From NCBI GenBank assembly GCA_039105265.1, contig JAPFFF010000021.1, positions 1,612,001-1,676,000 of the forward strand: DNA of 64,000 bases, written 5' to 3'. Below the pieces are notes generated by a model. The model saw only the letters and a program-made list of their open reading frames with translations. It did no database searches and was not told the origin of the DNA. The stretch is from Tritrichomonas musculus (taxonomy: Eukaryota > Parabasalia > Tritrichomonadida > Tritrichomonadidae). This document shows positions 20,531 through 30,800 of the stretch, one piece after another. How positions within the stretch are numbered: position 1 is the stretch's first letter; the number at the start of each line of letters is the position of its first letter. Position numbers and translations under genes: made by a program.

Positions 20531-23002
20531 TTAATGAGAATCATCATTTTCTCCACGCTTAACTAATGAAATTGCTCCGGTTGGGCATCTTGAAACGCAT
20601 AATCCGCAGCCAACGCATCTTTCAGGATCAACAACATATTTCCACTTTGCTGGTTCCAAGTCAATTGCTGTATTTGGACAAACAACGCATCTTCCACATC
20701 CAATGCAAACGTATGGATTCGTTAATTTACAGATTAGTCTTTCATCATTTTCGGTCTTCAAAGAATCTAATGTTTGAATATCTTCGATATCAAGATCTTT
20801 AATGCTTGCTTTTTTATTGATGAATTCTTGAAGGCTGTTGAACTTTTGGCTATGAATAAAGTGAGACATCATTGCAGTTGTTAATTCAATTGCAAGTCCG
20901 TCATTTTCAAGAGAAGATGGGTCGACTTCAACAAATTGGGCTCCTTGGCTCAGATAGAATAAAGCATCAGAATCATTCTTAATTCCTCCGCAAACAGCAA
21001 ATCCTCCTTGTAATTTATCGCCTCTAACTGGAACAAGTCTGCGCATTGATTGCATATTTTCATCAATTACAACAGCTTTATTGGATGGATAATGGCGAGT
21101 TAAATCAACAGTAACGAAATGTGATTGATTTGATTCTGATTGGCTGATAGAAATGTTGAATAAGATCGGATGCTTTGATTTTACTTGAATTTCTTTTCCA
21201 TTTGATGATATTTGTATTGCATTTATTTCGCAATCGTCCAACGCTTGAATATCTTTTTCAAATGTTGGTGAATCTGAATCAATGGAAGCAATAAACAAAC
21301 GATTTGGATAATCTTTTCGGAGTTTTGAAACAATTTCTTTGACTTGGTCTACATTTAATTCGCCAACAAAATAATACCCTGGTTTATAGAGTCTATCAGT
21401 AACATGGTCAGCAAAGTTCTCGTTTGGATTTCTTGGATAGTTTCTAACGTGACGAGGTGATGATGAAACTTTTATAACAACGCCTGCCCAGCCATCTTCA
21501 AGGAGTTTTTGTACAGCATAATAATTGTCGGTAAAAGGTGAAACTGCTGCAACAAATGGATTAGGAATTTGTATTTTATTTACTCCATCAAATGATACGG
21601 TAGTTTCCAAACTTGATGGGAGGAGGTTGATTTCAAAAACTGGATATTCACTTTTCTTAGGGTTTGGAATTTCAGGAATTGGTTTGTTATTTAAGTAAGC
21701 GTCAATTTGCATTGCAGCATTTTTGCCAGAGGCTGCAGCTTCTACAGCTAGCATTGATCTCGGTAGATTAAGAGCTGTTCCTCCAATGAAACTAAAGTTT
21801 GGATCTAACTTTCCATCTTCTTTTGATTTATTGATGTATATACTAGGTAATTCTCCTTTTTCACCAATTGCTGTAATAACATAATCTATATTTACCCACT
21901 TTTGCTCAGTCCCTTCAATTGGTTTCAAATCTGGGAGTGAAACCTGAACTGTATTCATTGTAATTGAATTATTTTGGCTGTTGGTTTCAAGGGATGTAAC
22001 AATTGTGGTAGGAATTACGGATATTCCAAAGCTAGAAATGAGTCCTTGTTCATCTGGTGATAGTGGTGCTTCTTTAAGAGTTCTTCTATAAATAATTCTA
22101 GTCAACTTTGCAGCGTTTCTAGAAGCTAAAATGGCACAGTCAATTGCGACAGCTCCGCATCCAATAATTGCAACATTTTTACCTTTTAATTCTTTTGGAT
22201 CAATTTTCAAAAATTCTCTTCCTTTGGTTGCTTTCTCGCTACCTGGGATAGCTAATGTTGTATCGATTTGTTGGCCAACGCACCAGCATATAGCATCATA
22301 TTGTTTGATAAGATTTTGCGCTTCATCACTAAATTGTCCAGATTCTGAAGGCATTGGAAATTCAGTATTATATTTAAATGTAATATCACCACAGCTAGCT
22401 GTAAATTTTGCATCCAAATCAACTGTCGTTAATGTTTTATCTTTAAATAATGGCCTCCTAAATTGAGGAATATAATTAATATCGCCACCAGGAATCGAAT
22501 TTTTTTCGTAAATAACAACTTTGTGGCCGCGTGCACCCAAACATGCTGCACATGCAAGACCAGAAGGTCCAGCTCCTATAACTGCAACTGTTTTACCTGT
22601 TGGTTTTGCAACAGGGATCAATTTCAGAAATTCACCATTGTTATCAATATGAGCACGTCTAGCGATTTCTGACTGTACTGCTGTAATATTAACTGGAATG
22701 CTATCTAATTTCGATCTGCAGCATCTCCACATGCAAAAATCAGTTGGGCAAAGTGTTCCGCAAGTACTCGACGAAGGAGTTTTAGAATACATAATAAGAG
22801 CTGCAAGATTAATGTCTGAATTACGTCCACCTCTTGCGGCTCTGATAAATTCTTTAGGATTACAATTGCAAGGACAACCTAACTGGCATGGTTTCTTTTG
22901 GCATTGCAAGCAGCGTGATAATTCTGCATCAAATTGGTATGGTGTTAAACACTTATAGTCTTTAACTCCGTTAACTCGGCTTGGAAATACAGAACAGAAC
23001 AT
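20531..23002 (-). CDS. DPD/GltD-like Fe-S flavoprotein oxidoreductase
   Basis: 823 residues with the domain order of dihydropyrimidine dehydrogenase but shorter than its usual 1,000 or so. The N-terminal Cys-rich domain (CLQCQKKPCQLGCPCNCNP at about 34-53 and CGTLCPTDFCMWRCC near 80-95) resembles the two Fe-S centres of DPD and GltD. FAD- and NAD(P)H-binding folds follow, with VAVIGAGPSGLACA (about 140) and VAIIGCGAVAIDCA (about 280). A region at about 480-720 resembles the FMN barrel but is reduced, and where DPD has its catalytic Cys in LNLSCPHG this protein reads AIQISSNG. Two C-terminal 4Fe-4S motifs end the protein: CIGCGRCVVCP (about 764), with a short last spacing, and CVGCGLCVSRCP (about 794). 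It probably moves electrons between NAD(P)H and an unknown acceptor; pyrimidine reduction is doubtful. Confidence 0.88.
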   Translation of the reverse strand: MFCSVFPSRVNGVKDYKCLTPYQFDAELSRCLQCQKKPCQLGCPCNCNPKEFIRAARGGRNSDINLAALIMYSKTPSSSTCGTLCPTDFCMWRCCRSKLDSIPVNITAVQSEIARRAHIDNNGEFLKLIPVAKPTGKTVAVIGAGPSGLACAACLGARGHKVVIYEKNSIPGGDINYIPQFRRPLFKDKTLTTVDLDAKFTASCGDITFKYNTEFPMPSESGQFSDEAQNLIKQYDAICWCVGQQIDTTLAIPGSEKATKGREFLKIDPKELKGKNVAIIGCGAVAIDCAILASRNAAKLTRIIYRRTLKEAPLSPDEQGLISSFGISVIPTTIVTSLETNSQNNSITMNTVQVSLPDLKPIEGTEQKWVNIDYVITAIGEKGELPSIYINKSKEDGKLDPNFSFIGGTALNLPRSMLAVEAAASGKNAAMQIDAYLNNKPIPEIPNPKKSEYPVFEINLLPSSLETTVSFDGVNKIQIPNPFVAAVSPFTDNYYAVQKLLEDGWAGVVIKVSSSPRHVRNYPRNPNENFADHVTDRLYKPGYYFVGELNVDQVKEIVSKLRKDYPNRLFIASIDSDSPTFEKDIQALDDCEINAIQISSNGKEIQVKSKHPILFNISISQSESNQSHFVTVDLTRHYPSNKAVVIDENMQSMRRLVPVRGDKLQGGFAVCGGIKNDSDALFYLSQGAQFVEVDPSSLENDGLAIELTTAMMSHFIHSQKFNSLQEFINKKASIKDLDIEDIQTLDSLKTENDERLICKLTNPYVCIGCGRCVVCPNTAIDLEPAKWKYVVDPERCVGCGLCVSRCPTGAISLVKRGENDDSH

Positions 23003-23370
23003 AAAAAACTAAGATTGATACGATTAAACGATTTTTGTTAGGTTGAAATGTTTCAGAAGATAAAATTATATAAAATTGAATCTTTTTTTCAAATTTATAT
23101 GAAAATTGAATTATCAATTTCAATATTTTTTTGGTGGTTATATGAATTGAGAATATAAATGTTTACTTCATTTTAATTATGATGTTCTAACGATATTAGG
23201 CTAAATATAAACAAAAATATTAAATTGAAATGTTTACTGTGATATCATTAATTTTTGAATAGTATTGACACTGTTCCCTTCCAAATTTATTAGGTCAATC
23301 GTAATAATTAATATTTTTATTATTATTGATATTATAGAAAAAGGCAATGAATTCTAAAATATAAAAAAGG
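23003..23370. other. AT-rich spacer upstream of the Fe-S flavoprotein gene
   Basis: Noncoding AT-rich sequence. It should contain the promoter of the leftward gene, but no clear initiator motif is seen near its ATG. Confidence 0.5.
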
Positions 23371-23862
23371 CATGAATGTTTACCGGTTACGGAAGCCATT
23401 TTAACCTTTTTTACAGTACCGGTAATACCTGTCAAGCCGTCGGTATTCGGTATTATCGGTTGATATTTGTACTTTTGTTAAGTGATTTTTTTGGTAATTA
23501 TCCGGTAAATTTAATGAAAACTTTTTTAATAATTTAAAAAAATGTATAAAAAATATCAAATTATATGAGTGCGAAAAAAAATCAAAACATATGATTTTCG
23601 TTTTACAGTATAATTAATAATAAATAATTGCTTTAAATTGAAAGCTTTTTCATAAGAAAAAAATTATTTAAAATTTATATTAATATAAAGCTACATACCG
23701 GTAACGATATAAAAGTACTATAAGATACCTAACTGTAAACCGGCAGTAATGTGTCTTTACCAGCGGTTTTTTTTTACATCGTTACCGGTACGTACCCAAA
23801 ACCGCGTTTAAAATACCGATAATGACCAGTAAGCGGTAATCTCTAGCCGGTAAACATCGCTG
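23371..23862. mobile_element. 492-bp non-autonomous hAT element (MITE)
   Basis: Flanked by a perfect 8-bp direct repeat AAAAAAGG (23363-23370 and 23863-23870). The ends are imperfect inverted repeats, CATGAATGTTTACCGGTTA on the left and CAGCGATGTTTACCGGCTA on the right, and the subterminal regions are full of ACCGGTA/TACCGGT words. It has no coding capacity. The 8-bp TSD and the CA(N)3ATGTTTA start link it to hAT elements, and it shares the ATGTTTA core with the complete hAT at 5576 but differs in the inner motif. Confidence 0.85.
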
Positions 23863-23970
23863 AAAAAAGGCAAAAAAAAAAAAAAAAAAAAAAGCTGACT
23901 ATAAAAAAAAAATTAAAGATTATCGATTTCATGAAAACATTTAAGATACAAAAATAAAAAATGTGAGATA

Positions 23971-26900
23971 TCACATTTGAGGTAACTCAACTGTTGAAGT
24001 ATTATAATTATTTGAATTATTAACATCTGAATTTGTGTTATTTGCATTATTCTCACAATCATCGGCCACAGTAAATTTAATTCGTGGCGCTGGTTGTATG
24101 GACATGTTTTTAGGTAATGAAGGTGTTAGTGGATTTAGATGTTTTATTTTTTGATGTTGTAATTGCCTTCGTGGTGAAGGCGAGGCAGGATATTTCTGAT
24201 TTTTAGTATTACTATTAATAGTAACTTTTCTTCCTGATTGTTCAGATTTAAATTGATTTTGTTCCTGAATCATTTTCGCTCTACTATGTTTAGAATCAGG
24301 TTGAACAATTTTTCTTTTATTGAAAATATATTTAGGTTTATTACTCAAATCGTTCATTATACTTTGATATTGATTGGAAGCAGTCGGAACTTCCTTTGTT
24401 TGATTTGAATTTTTTGTAGGAGCTGTTGCTGGTGGAGCTGCTGCATCTGGAGTCGAAATTGGAACTGATGTAATTGTCATTAGATTCAAATCATTATGCA
24501 AACCTTTTCTGCAGCAAGGGGGAGGTGGCCTAACTGGTAATGCCATCCAGCGTAATGGGATATTTTTGCATGTTTCCGTTGTAGCATTCTTTTGAGTTGA
24601 TTGAGGTTCTTCATTAGATTTATTTTTGTTAGCTAATTGAGCTGCTGCTAAGCGATCTCTATAGGATTGATGATAAAAGCATCTTGGAGGTCTGGGTTCA
24701 ATATTTAATTTAACAATTTGCCTTGCTGGTCGAACTGTCCAATTGAACTTCTTCCGTCGGCTCTGTCTCATGAATGTTTTATTAAAGCCGCCAACAATCC
24801 GTGTAATTCTTGTTTGAGGATTATCATTATTGAAATTAAATTTAACTCCTTTAACAGCAAGATTAAGATTTGAAGATTTGTTTTGATTTATCACTGGATT
24901 TGTACTCGGTCGAAGAATAATTTGACCATTTTCTGTTGTATGTGAAATATTTGTATTAACTACGACAGCATCTTCTTTATCTTGATATATGATTTTAAGT
25001 TCATTGTCTTTTCTTGAAATTGAAACGGGAACAAGCTTATTGCCAGTTATATCATTTGATCCTTTATATTGATATTCATTATCATTTTCATTTGTGTTTG
25101 TATTTTGGTTTGCTTCTGTCTGTTCATTATCTTTTGTTATAATTTCAACTCTTTTTTGCTTTTCCTTTTGATCAATATTATTATTTTTAATTTTTGTTGT
25201 TTCTGTGCTTATTTGGTCGTTTACATTCAAATTTTTGAAAATATCTATTGGAATTCTTTGTCCATTGTGTGATAGGACATAAAAATTGCCATTTTCATCT
25301 ATTTTCAATAACATTTTTTCTCCATTATCGTTTATGTAATATAATTCACTTTGCAAATTCATCATTGCTACTTGAATGAATTCACTATTTGCCATTTCAT
25401 ACATTATTTGGCCTGTTTCGTTCATAAAAACAGGAATCCTGATTGAATTAGAGCTATCGTAAATAAATGTGCTGCCATTAGAATCAATAAACATAGATGA
25501 ATTGCTTTTATCTGTTTCTGCCTCTGAATCATTATTCGTTACGAATGATTCGCCATCTTTATTAATAATGACTTGAAGTTTAATTTCTTCATCATTTCCG
25601 TTTTTCTCGTTTGCAATATACATGGAACGATTATCAACAACTTCATCATTATTCAAATTAATATTAACATCATTTATTTGATTATCGTTAGCAATTAAAA
25701 CAACATTTAAATGTTGCCCATTCATACTTGTGAAGCTAAATGTGTTATCATTTCCATTTGTTGGAGTTAGTTCAATTCTGACATTATTCTCAGTTATAAT
25801 TTCTCTTTTACCAGTTTTTGTGTTATAAATGATTTTTGCTGCATGCTTAAAATCTGTGATTAATTTAAGTTGTTGTAACTTAAGATCATTATCGTTTTCA
25901 AGTGCTTTTTCGTCATCTTCATCTGATTCTATTTCAGATTCAGATTCATTATTTGGGCAAGAACGGTGAAAGTTGATGAGTTCGTCTAGATCGTCGGCAA
26001 CTTGTTCAGAATTCATATCTTCTGAATAATTGAAGATATGATGATTATTTCCTTTTTCTTTTGTAATTGTAACTTTTCCAATTTTTTCAGTTTCATCTTT
26101 TTGTGGTGAAATAATATTGACTATTTCAAATGATTCAATAATATTATCGAACTTTTCTGGTGATGTTAATGAATCTCCATTTTCTTTCTCTTTTTCACTT
26201 TCATCTTTATTTTCGTTTTGAATGCTTTGATCTTTAAGATTACTATAGTATTCTTCTTTGATTTCATTTATAACTAGATTTTTGAGAAAATCGTAATTTT
26301 GATTGGGATCAATATCAGCAATTTCAAAATTTTGGTACATTATAATTTTTGGAGGTAGTTCTTGAGTTTGCTCTTCAACTTCCTCAAAATCTTTAGTTCC
26401 GAGTAATTTGTCTTTATGTTCAATAACTTCTAATGGTATTTCATAAATTTTGATATTATTTAAACTGATTTGTAATTCTGTATTTTGAATTTGCTCGTGT
26501 TGTAATATATATCCAGAGTCAATCTCTAAGGTTGGTGAATATGTATGGCTTTTAAGGTATTCAAGTTCATAATGAAAATTTTTAGACATGTTTTGTTCAG
26601 TTTTTATTGTGCTTTTAAGCGCTTTTAACTCGTTTGATAAAGATTTAACAACATTTAATAAATGCTCTTCACGTAATTTCAAAGATTGTATCATATCGTA
26701 ACTAGTATCATTATCAATATCTTCATTATTATTTTTTTGTTGTGTATCGCCATTATCCTCGTTGTCATTTTGTGATAATAAATTAGAGCTAGGAGAAAAT
26801 TGAAAAAAAGGAGTGATTTCTTCTGGTTTTGAACTTGGCTCATTTCCAGTTTTCTTCATTTCATAAGCTTCTTTAGCAGTTTTTGCAATTACATCACCCA

Positions 26901-27267
26901 TTGAAGCAATTGATGCTTTTAAATCACCAAGATGACGGTCGTAATTATTAATTTTTTCTTGTAATAAAGGAATTGCTGATTTTGTAACTTCTTCACTAAC
27001 ATGAACACTATTTTCAACAGTATTAAGAAGTGGTTTTTCAAATTCATCATATTGATCTTTTCTTTTATCGCCCCAATTAGTAACGTCACGAAGCAATGAG
27101 TGTGATTTCTCAATGTTTTGAATTTGCTCAGATTCAATTTGATTGATGAAAGCTTGACTTTTTTCGATTTCTTCCGGATTTATTTCTACTGGCTTTATTT
27201 GATCGATTTGATTCATTAATCGTTGTGTGGACTGGAGAATTTCATTTCTCAAGTCAGTCTCACACAT
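23971..27267 (-). CDS. large unknown protein, helical N-terminus, acidic middle, basic C-terminus
   Basis: 1,098 residues from ATG (MCETDLRNEIL). I do not recognise a family. Residues 1-145 are predicted helical and charged (a coiled-coil-like segment), followed by a second helical piece near 190-240 (EEHLLNVVKSLSNELKALKS). The middle, about 330-720, is Asp/Glu/Asn-rich with short beta-like repeats of the form YINDNGEKMLLKIDENGNF and FYVLSHNGQRIPIDIF. From about 810 the protein turns strongly basic (FMRQSRRKKFNWTVRPARQ) with proline-rich stretches such as PVRPPPPCC, and it ends in Asn-rich sequence. No membrane segment or signal peptide. The charge pattern would suit a cytoskeletal or nuclear scaffold, but that is only a guess. 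Confidence 0.75.
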   Translation of the reverse strand: MCETDLRNEILQSTQRLMNQIDQIKPVEINPEEIEKSQAFINQIESEQIQNIEKSHSLLRDVTNWGDKRKDQYDEFEKPLLNTVENSVHVSEEVTKSAIPLLQEKINNYDRHLGDLKASIASMGDVIAKTAKEAYEMKKTGNEPSSKPEEITPFFQFSPSSNLLSQNDNEDNGDTQQKNNNEDIDNDTSYDMIQSLKLREEHLLNVVKSLSNELKALKSTIKTEQNMSKNFHYELEYLKSHTYSPTLEIDSGYILQHEQIQNTELQISLNNIKIYEIPLEVIEHKDKLLGTKDFEEVEEQTQELPPKIIMYQNFEIADIDPNQNYDFLKNLVINEIKEEYYSNLKDQSIQNENKDESEKEKENGDSLTSPEKFDNIIESFEIVNIISPQKDETEKIGKVTITKEKGNNHHIFNYSEDMNSEQVADDLDELINFHRSCPNNESESEIESDEDDEKALENDNDLKLQQLKLITDFKHAAKIIYNTKTGKREIITENNVRIELTPTNGNDNTFSFTSMNGQHLNVVLIANDNQINDVNINLNNDEVVDNRSMYIANEKNGNDEEIKLQVIINKDGESFVTNNDSEAETDKSNSSMFIDSNGSTFIYDSSNSIRIPVFMNETGQIMYEMANSEFIQVAMMNLQSELYYINDNGEKMLLKIDENGNFYVLSHNGQRIPIDIFKNLNVNDQISTETTKIKNNNIDQKEKQKRVEIITKDNEQTEANQNTNTNENDNEYQYKGSNDITGNKLVPVSISRKDNELKIIYQDKEDAVVVNTNISHTTENGQIILRPSTNPVINQNKSSNLNLAVKGVKFNFNNDNPQTRITRIVGGFNKTFMRQSRRKKFNWTVRPARQIVKLNIEPRPPRCFYHQSYRDRLAAAQLANKNKSNEEPQSTQKNATTETCKNIPLRWMALPVRPPPPCCRKGLHNDLNLMTITSVPISTPDAAAPPATAPTKNSNQTKEVPTASNQYQSIMNDLSNKPKYIFNKRKIVQPDSKHSRAKMIQEQNQFKSEQSGRKVTINSNTKNQKYPASPSPRRQLQHQKIKHLNPLTPSLPKNMSIQPAPRIKFTVADDCENNANNTNSDVNNSNNYNTSTVELPQM

Positions 27268-27887
27268 TTATTTGTAAAATCTTGTAAACTTTTTGAGTCA
27301 AATATTGGTCTTTTTTGAAACAAATTGAAAAAAAACGTATAAACGAAATTTGTTGAGGTATTTCAATTTTTCTTTTCAAATTGAAACTTTCAATATTTTA
27401 TTTTTTGAATTGACAAATGTTCAAATAGTAACCACATAATCTTCAATTTTTTTTACTAAAAAAAGACAAAGAGAAGCATTATCTCAATCTAAATATTAAA
27501 AATATATTGTAGTGTACTTTCTCTGGAATAAAACATTGATTTTTATTTATAGCATTATCTTCAACATTTTTTATATTTCTCATCATTCATTTCAGTTTTA
27601 GTCCATAAACATTTATTTCCTGTTGTGTGCTATCGAAAAATTTAATATATCACAATATCTTCAACCAAATCTTGATTTTTCATTAAAAATTCCATAAAAC
27701 CAAAAAATGATTGATTAAATCAGATTGAATGAAGCCAAAAAAAAAGAAAAAGAAAAAAAATCAAATTGTTATCGAATTTGGATAGTATTTCACTATGTCT
27801 ATGGTTTATTTAAAAATAAAAATATAAAATATAAAAATAATGATGAATTACAATGCAATAATAAGTATTAATACTTATTATTGCTTT
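27268..27887. other. AT-rich intergenic, nothing recognised
   Basis: Spacer between two leftward genes, with A/T tracts and no supported gene, RNA or repeat element. Confidence 0.55.
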
Positions 27888-30800
27888 CTACTTTGGGATG
27901 AATTTTGTCCATTCGCCAGACAGGTACAGGTCGTATGCTCTCTCGAGTCTTTCGTGTGAGAGAGTCAGCACTCTTCCGGTCACAAATCCAGGGTCCTCGT
28001 CGCCGTAGTCGTTGATGTACGGCGATATGATCTTCACAACGAAAGAAAACTCGTTTGAGGCAACAGCAATCGCAGTAGAAAAGGGGCCGTTTAAAAGAAG
28101 GAGAAGTGAAGTTCCTCCGAGTTTCTGAAGGTGAGAGCCGAGAGACGGGTACTGCGAGCTTGTTGAGGCCTTCGATATCGAAATAACAGTGTTGGTCAGC
28201 AAGCAAAGTGCTGTGAGCGAGCTTGTCTCAGCCAAGTTCAAAGAGTAGGGAGGAAGCGCAAACTCCAAAAAGTTGTTAGGAAGGTGAACAATAGAGAAAA
28301 GAGGCAACTCAATAGAATTCACATTCACATTCATGTTATCATTATTATTTTCATTATCATTCAGATTACTATTTACATTAGTATTCAGATTTGTATTTTC
28401 ATTAGTGTTTGAATTTTCATTTGTATTTTCATTAGTGTTTGAATTCTCGTTTGAATTTTCATTTGTATTTTCATTAGTGTTTGAATTTTCATTTGTATTT
28501 TCACTGGTGTTTGCATTTTCATTTGTAATTTCACTGGTGTTTGCATTCTCGTTTGAATTTTTATTTGTATTTTCATTAGTGTTTGCATTTTCATTTGTAT
28601 TTTCATTAGTGTTTGAATTTTCATTTGTAATTTCACTGGTGTTTGCATTCTCGTTTGAATTTTTATTTGTATTTTCATTAGTGTTTGCATTTTCATTTGT
28701 ATTTTCACTGGTGTTTGCATTCTCGTTTGTATTTATTTTATCTTTGTGGCTGTTTTGTGGTGCTTCTTGTATGTTGTATCGCTTGCAGAGTGACTTGAAC
28801 GATAGAAAAGACTCCCAGTCAACGAACTGTTCGCTTGGTGAAAGGTCGACTGCGAGGCAGAAGTGCTGGAGGATTGCAGCCTGCCTCAGGTAGATGAGTA
28901 GCTCATCTCCGTGCAAATCGACAGCAAACTTTTTGATAGTCTCAGCGACCTCCGCCTCAACGAATGGTGCCGGTGCCTCCAAGAAGTCCAAGACGAGCTT
29001 TTCAATCTGACTAAACTTGTCAATTTTTTCAGCATTTTTTGTTTCTTTTCCGGCCTCCTTAAGCATTCTTATGTAGTGCCATGCGTTCACGAAGAAGTTG
29101 CTCATGAAGACGGCGAAAACAGGCTTGTCCAAACTGTCAGGCCAATTTCTGTACCTCACCTCGGCGATTATGAGGTGCCCCGCGATGATTGTAGCAGGGT
29201 GGACGGTAGACTTCAATGTGTGAAAGTTTTCGTTAATGATTTCCATTGCCTTAAAGAAAGCTTGGCTTGATTCCACATTGAATCCTGTTGCCAATCTAGC
29301 AATGAAAAAGTTGTACATGCTTCTGTCAATTGGGCACCGATACATGCGATCGCTCATCTCATTCTTCGCGCAGCTCGAGTGGACAAGATGCGTGCAGATG
29401 TTGACAAAGAGAGTCTGCTTGAATTGGCCGCTCTGGATAAACCATGGAATGCCTGTCAAGTGGACAATCGCTGGATAGCAAAGAATGGAGTCGTTGATTG
29501 CAACGCGACAAACTGAGCATTCCTCATTCTCAGCAAGATCGGCCTTCGAGCCGTTGAACATGTTTTGTTGGTCACGGAATTCGGCCATGATTGAAAGCTT
29601 GAGTTGCTTTGCTCGACCACGGCGCTCTTCTTTCATTTGGTCGGACTTCTGTGAAACAACGGGAGTGATGCCGAGCTCCTCGAGGACTGGATTTGCAAGT
29701 GGGCCGATCTTCTTCAGTAGGTCAATAAGTGACGCTTTTGGACGGTGCAAGAAAGAGATTTGTGCATTAATAAATTCTTCAAAATGAGCAGGAACAACAA
29801 AAGCCAGCTCTGCTGTTGTTTTAGCAACAATAGCGTCATCATCAGAATTATTAGTATCAATATTTTTACTTTCTTCTTGTGTTTCTGTTTTATTTTCTTC
29901 TTGTGTTTCTGTTTTATTTTCTTCTTGAGTTTCTGTTTTATTTTCTTCTTGTGTTTCTGTTTTATTTTCTTCTTGTGTTTCTGTTTTATTTTCTTCTTGT
30001 GTTTCTGTTTTATTTTCTTCTTGTGTTTCTGTTTTACTTTCTTCTTGTGTTTCTGTTTTACTTTCTTCTTCATCTGATAATTGGTCGAATTTTTTTGCAA
30101 TTTCAGAATATTTATCGAAATCATCAGAAGTGAAGATTCTGTGTGTCTGGAGGATGATGTTTAGCACCAAGTGCACTGTTGCCTTGTTCATTGATGGATC
30201 GCTGACTATGTCGCTCAGTGCTCTGTACTCTAGTGCGAACATGTTTCTTGTCAGCAAGATTCCTCTCAGCTCGATTCCGTTTGGCTCGTCAGACCAGTCA
30301 GGGAAGGGTGCAAGCTGATCTTCATGTTTCTGAATGAAGTTTCCGATCATCTTCATCACCTCACTTGGCGGTTTCCACGGTTGAATGACGTGCCACTTCA
30401 CGTTTGGCTTCAGTTTCAAGAGTGAGTATTCCTCGCCTTTAACTCTAGTTGTTATGTTTCCAAGCTCAGCGATGTAAGTCGGCACTGTTGTTATTTGTTC
30501 CCAGAGCAACTTATTCAAATTGATGACGGTTAACGGTTTTTCTTGAAGGATAGATATGATCAACAATCTTCTGAATTCTTCAACGTCGTTTGTCATCACA
30601 ACTCGATCGAAGACAATGCAAGCAATGAAAAATATAACAGAAAACAATTTGTCAGCTTCCTTCTGCTTATCTTCTAAAAAAGTGAAGAGACCAAATATGT
30701 AGTCAATCATCAGAGTGAACTCATTTTTGTCAGAAAAAAGTCCACTGTAAAATTGAATCAAAGAAAACATCGGAAAAAGTTTAGCAGTGATTGAATTTTT

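Noticed and set aside
28333-28893. Plus-strand frame of 186 codons with a membrane-like Phe/Ser/Val repeat
   Set aside because: It is the reverse of the Asn/Glu/Thr repeat in the UBR gene; the repeat alone keeps it open.
29714-30133. Frames in both directions over the KTETQEE repeat
   Set aside because: Shadows of the 24-bp coding minisatellite of the UBR gene.
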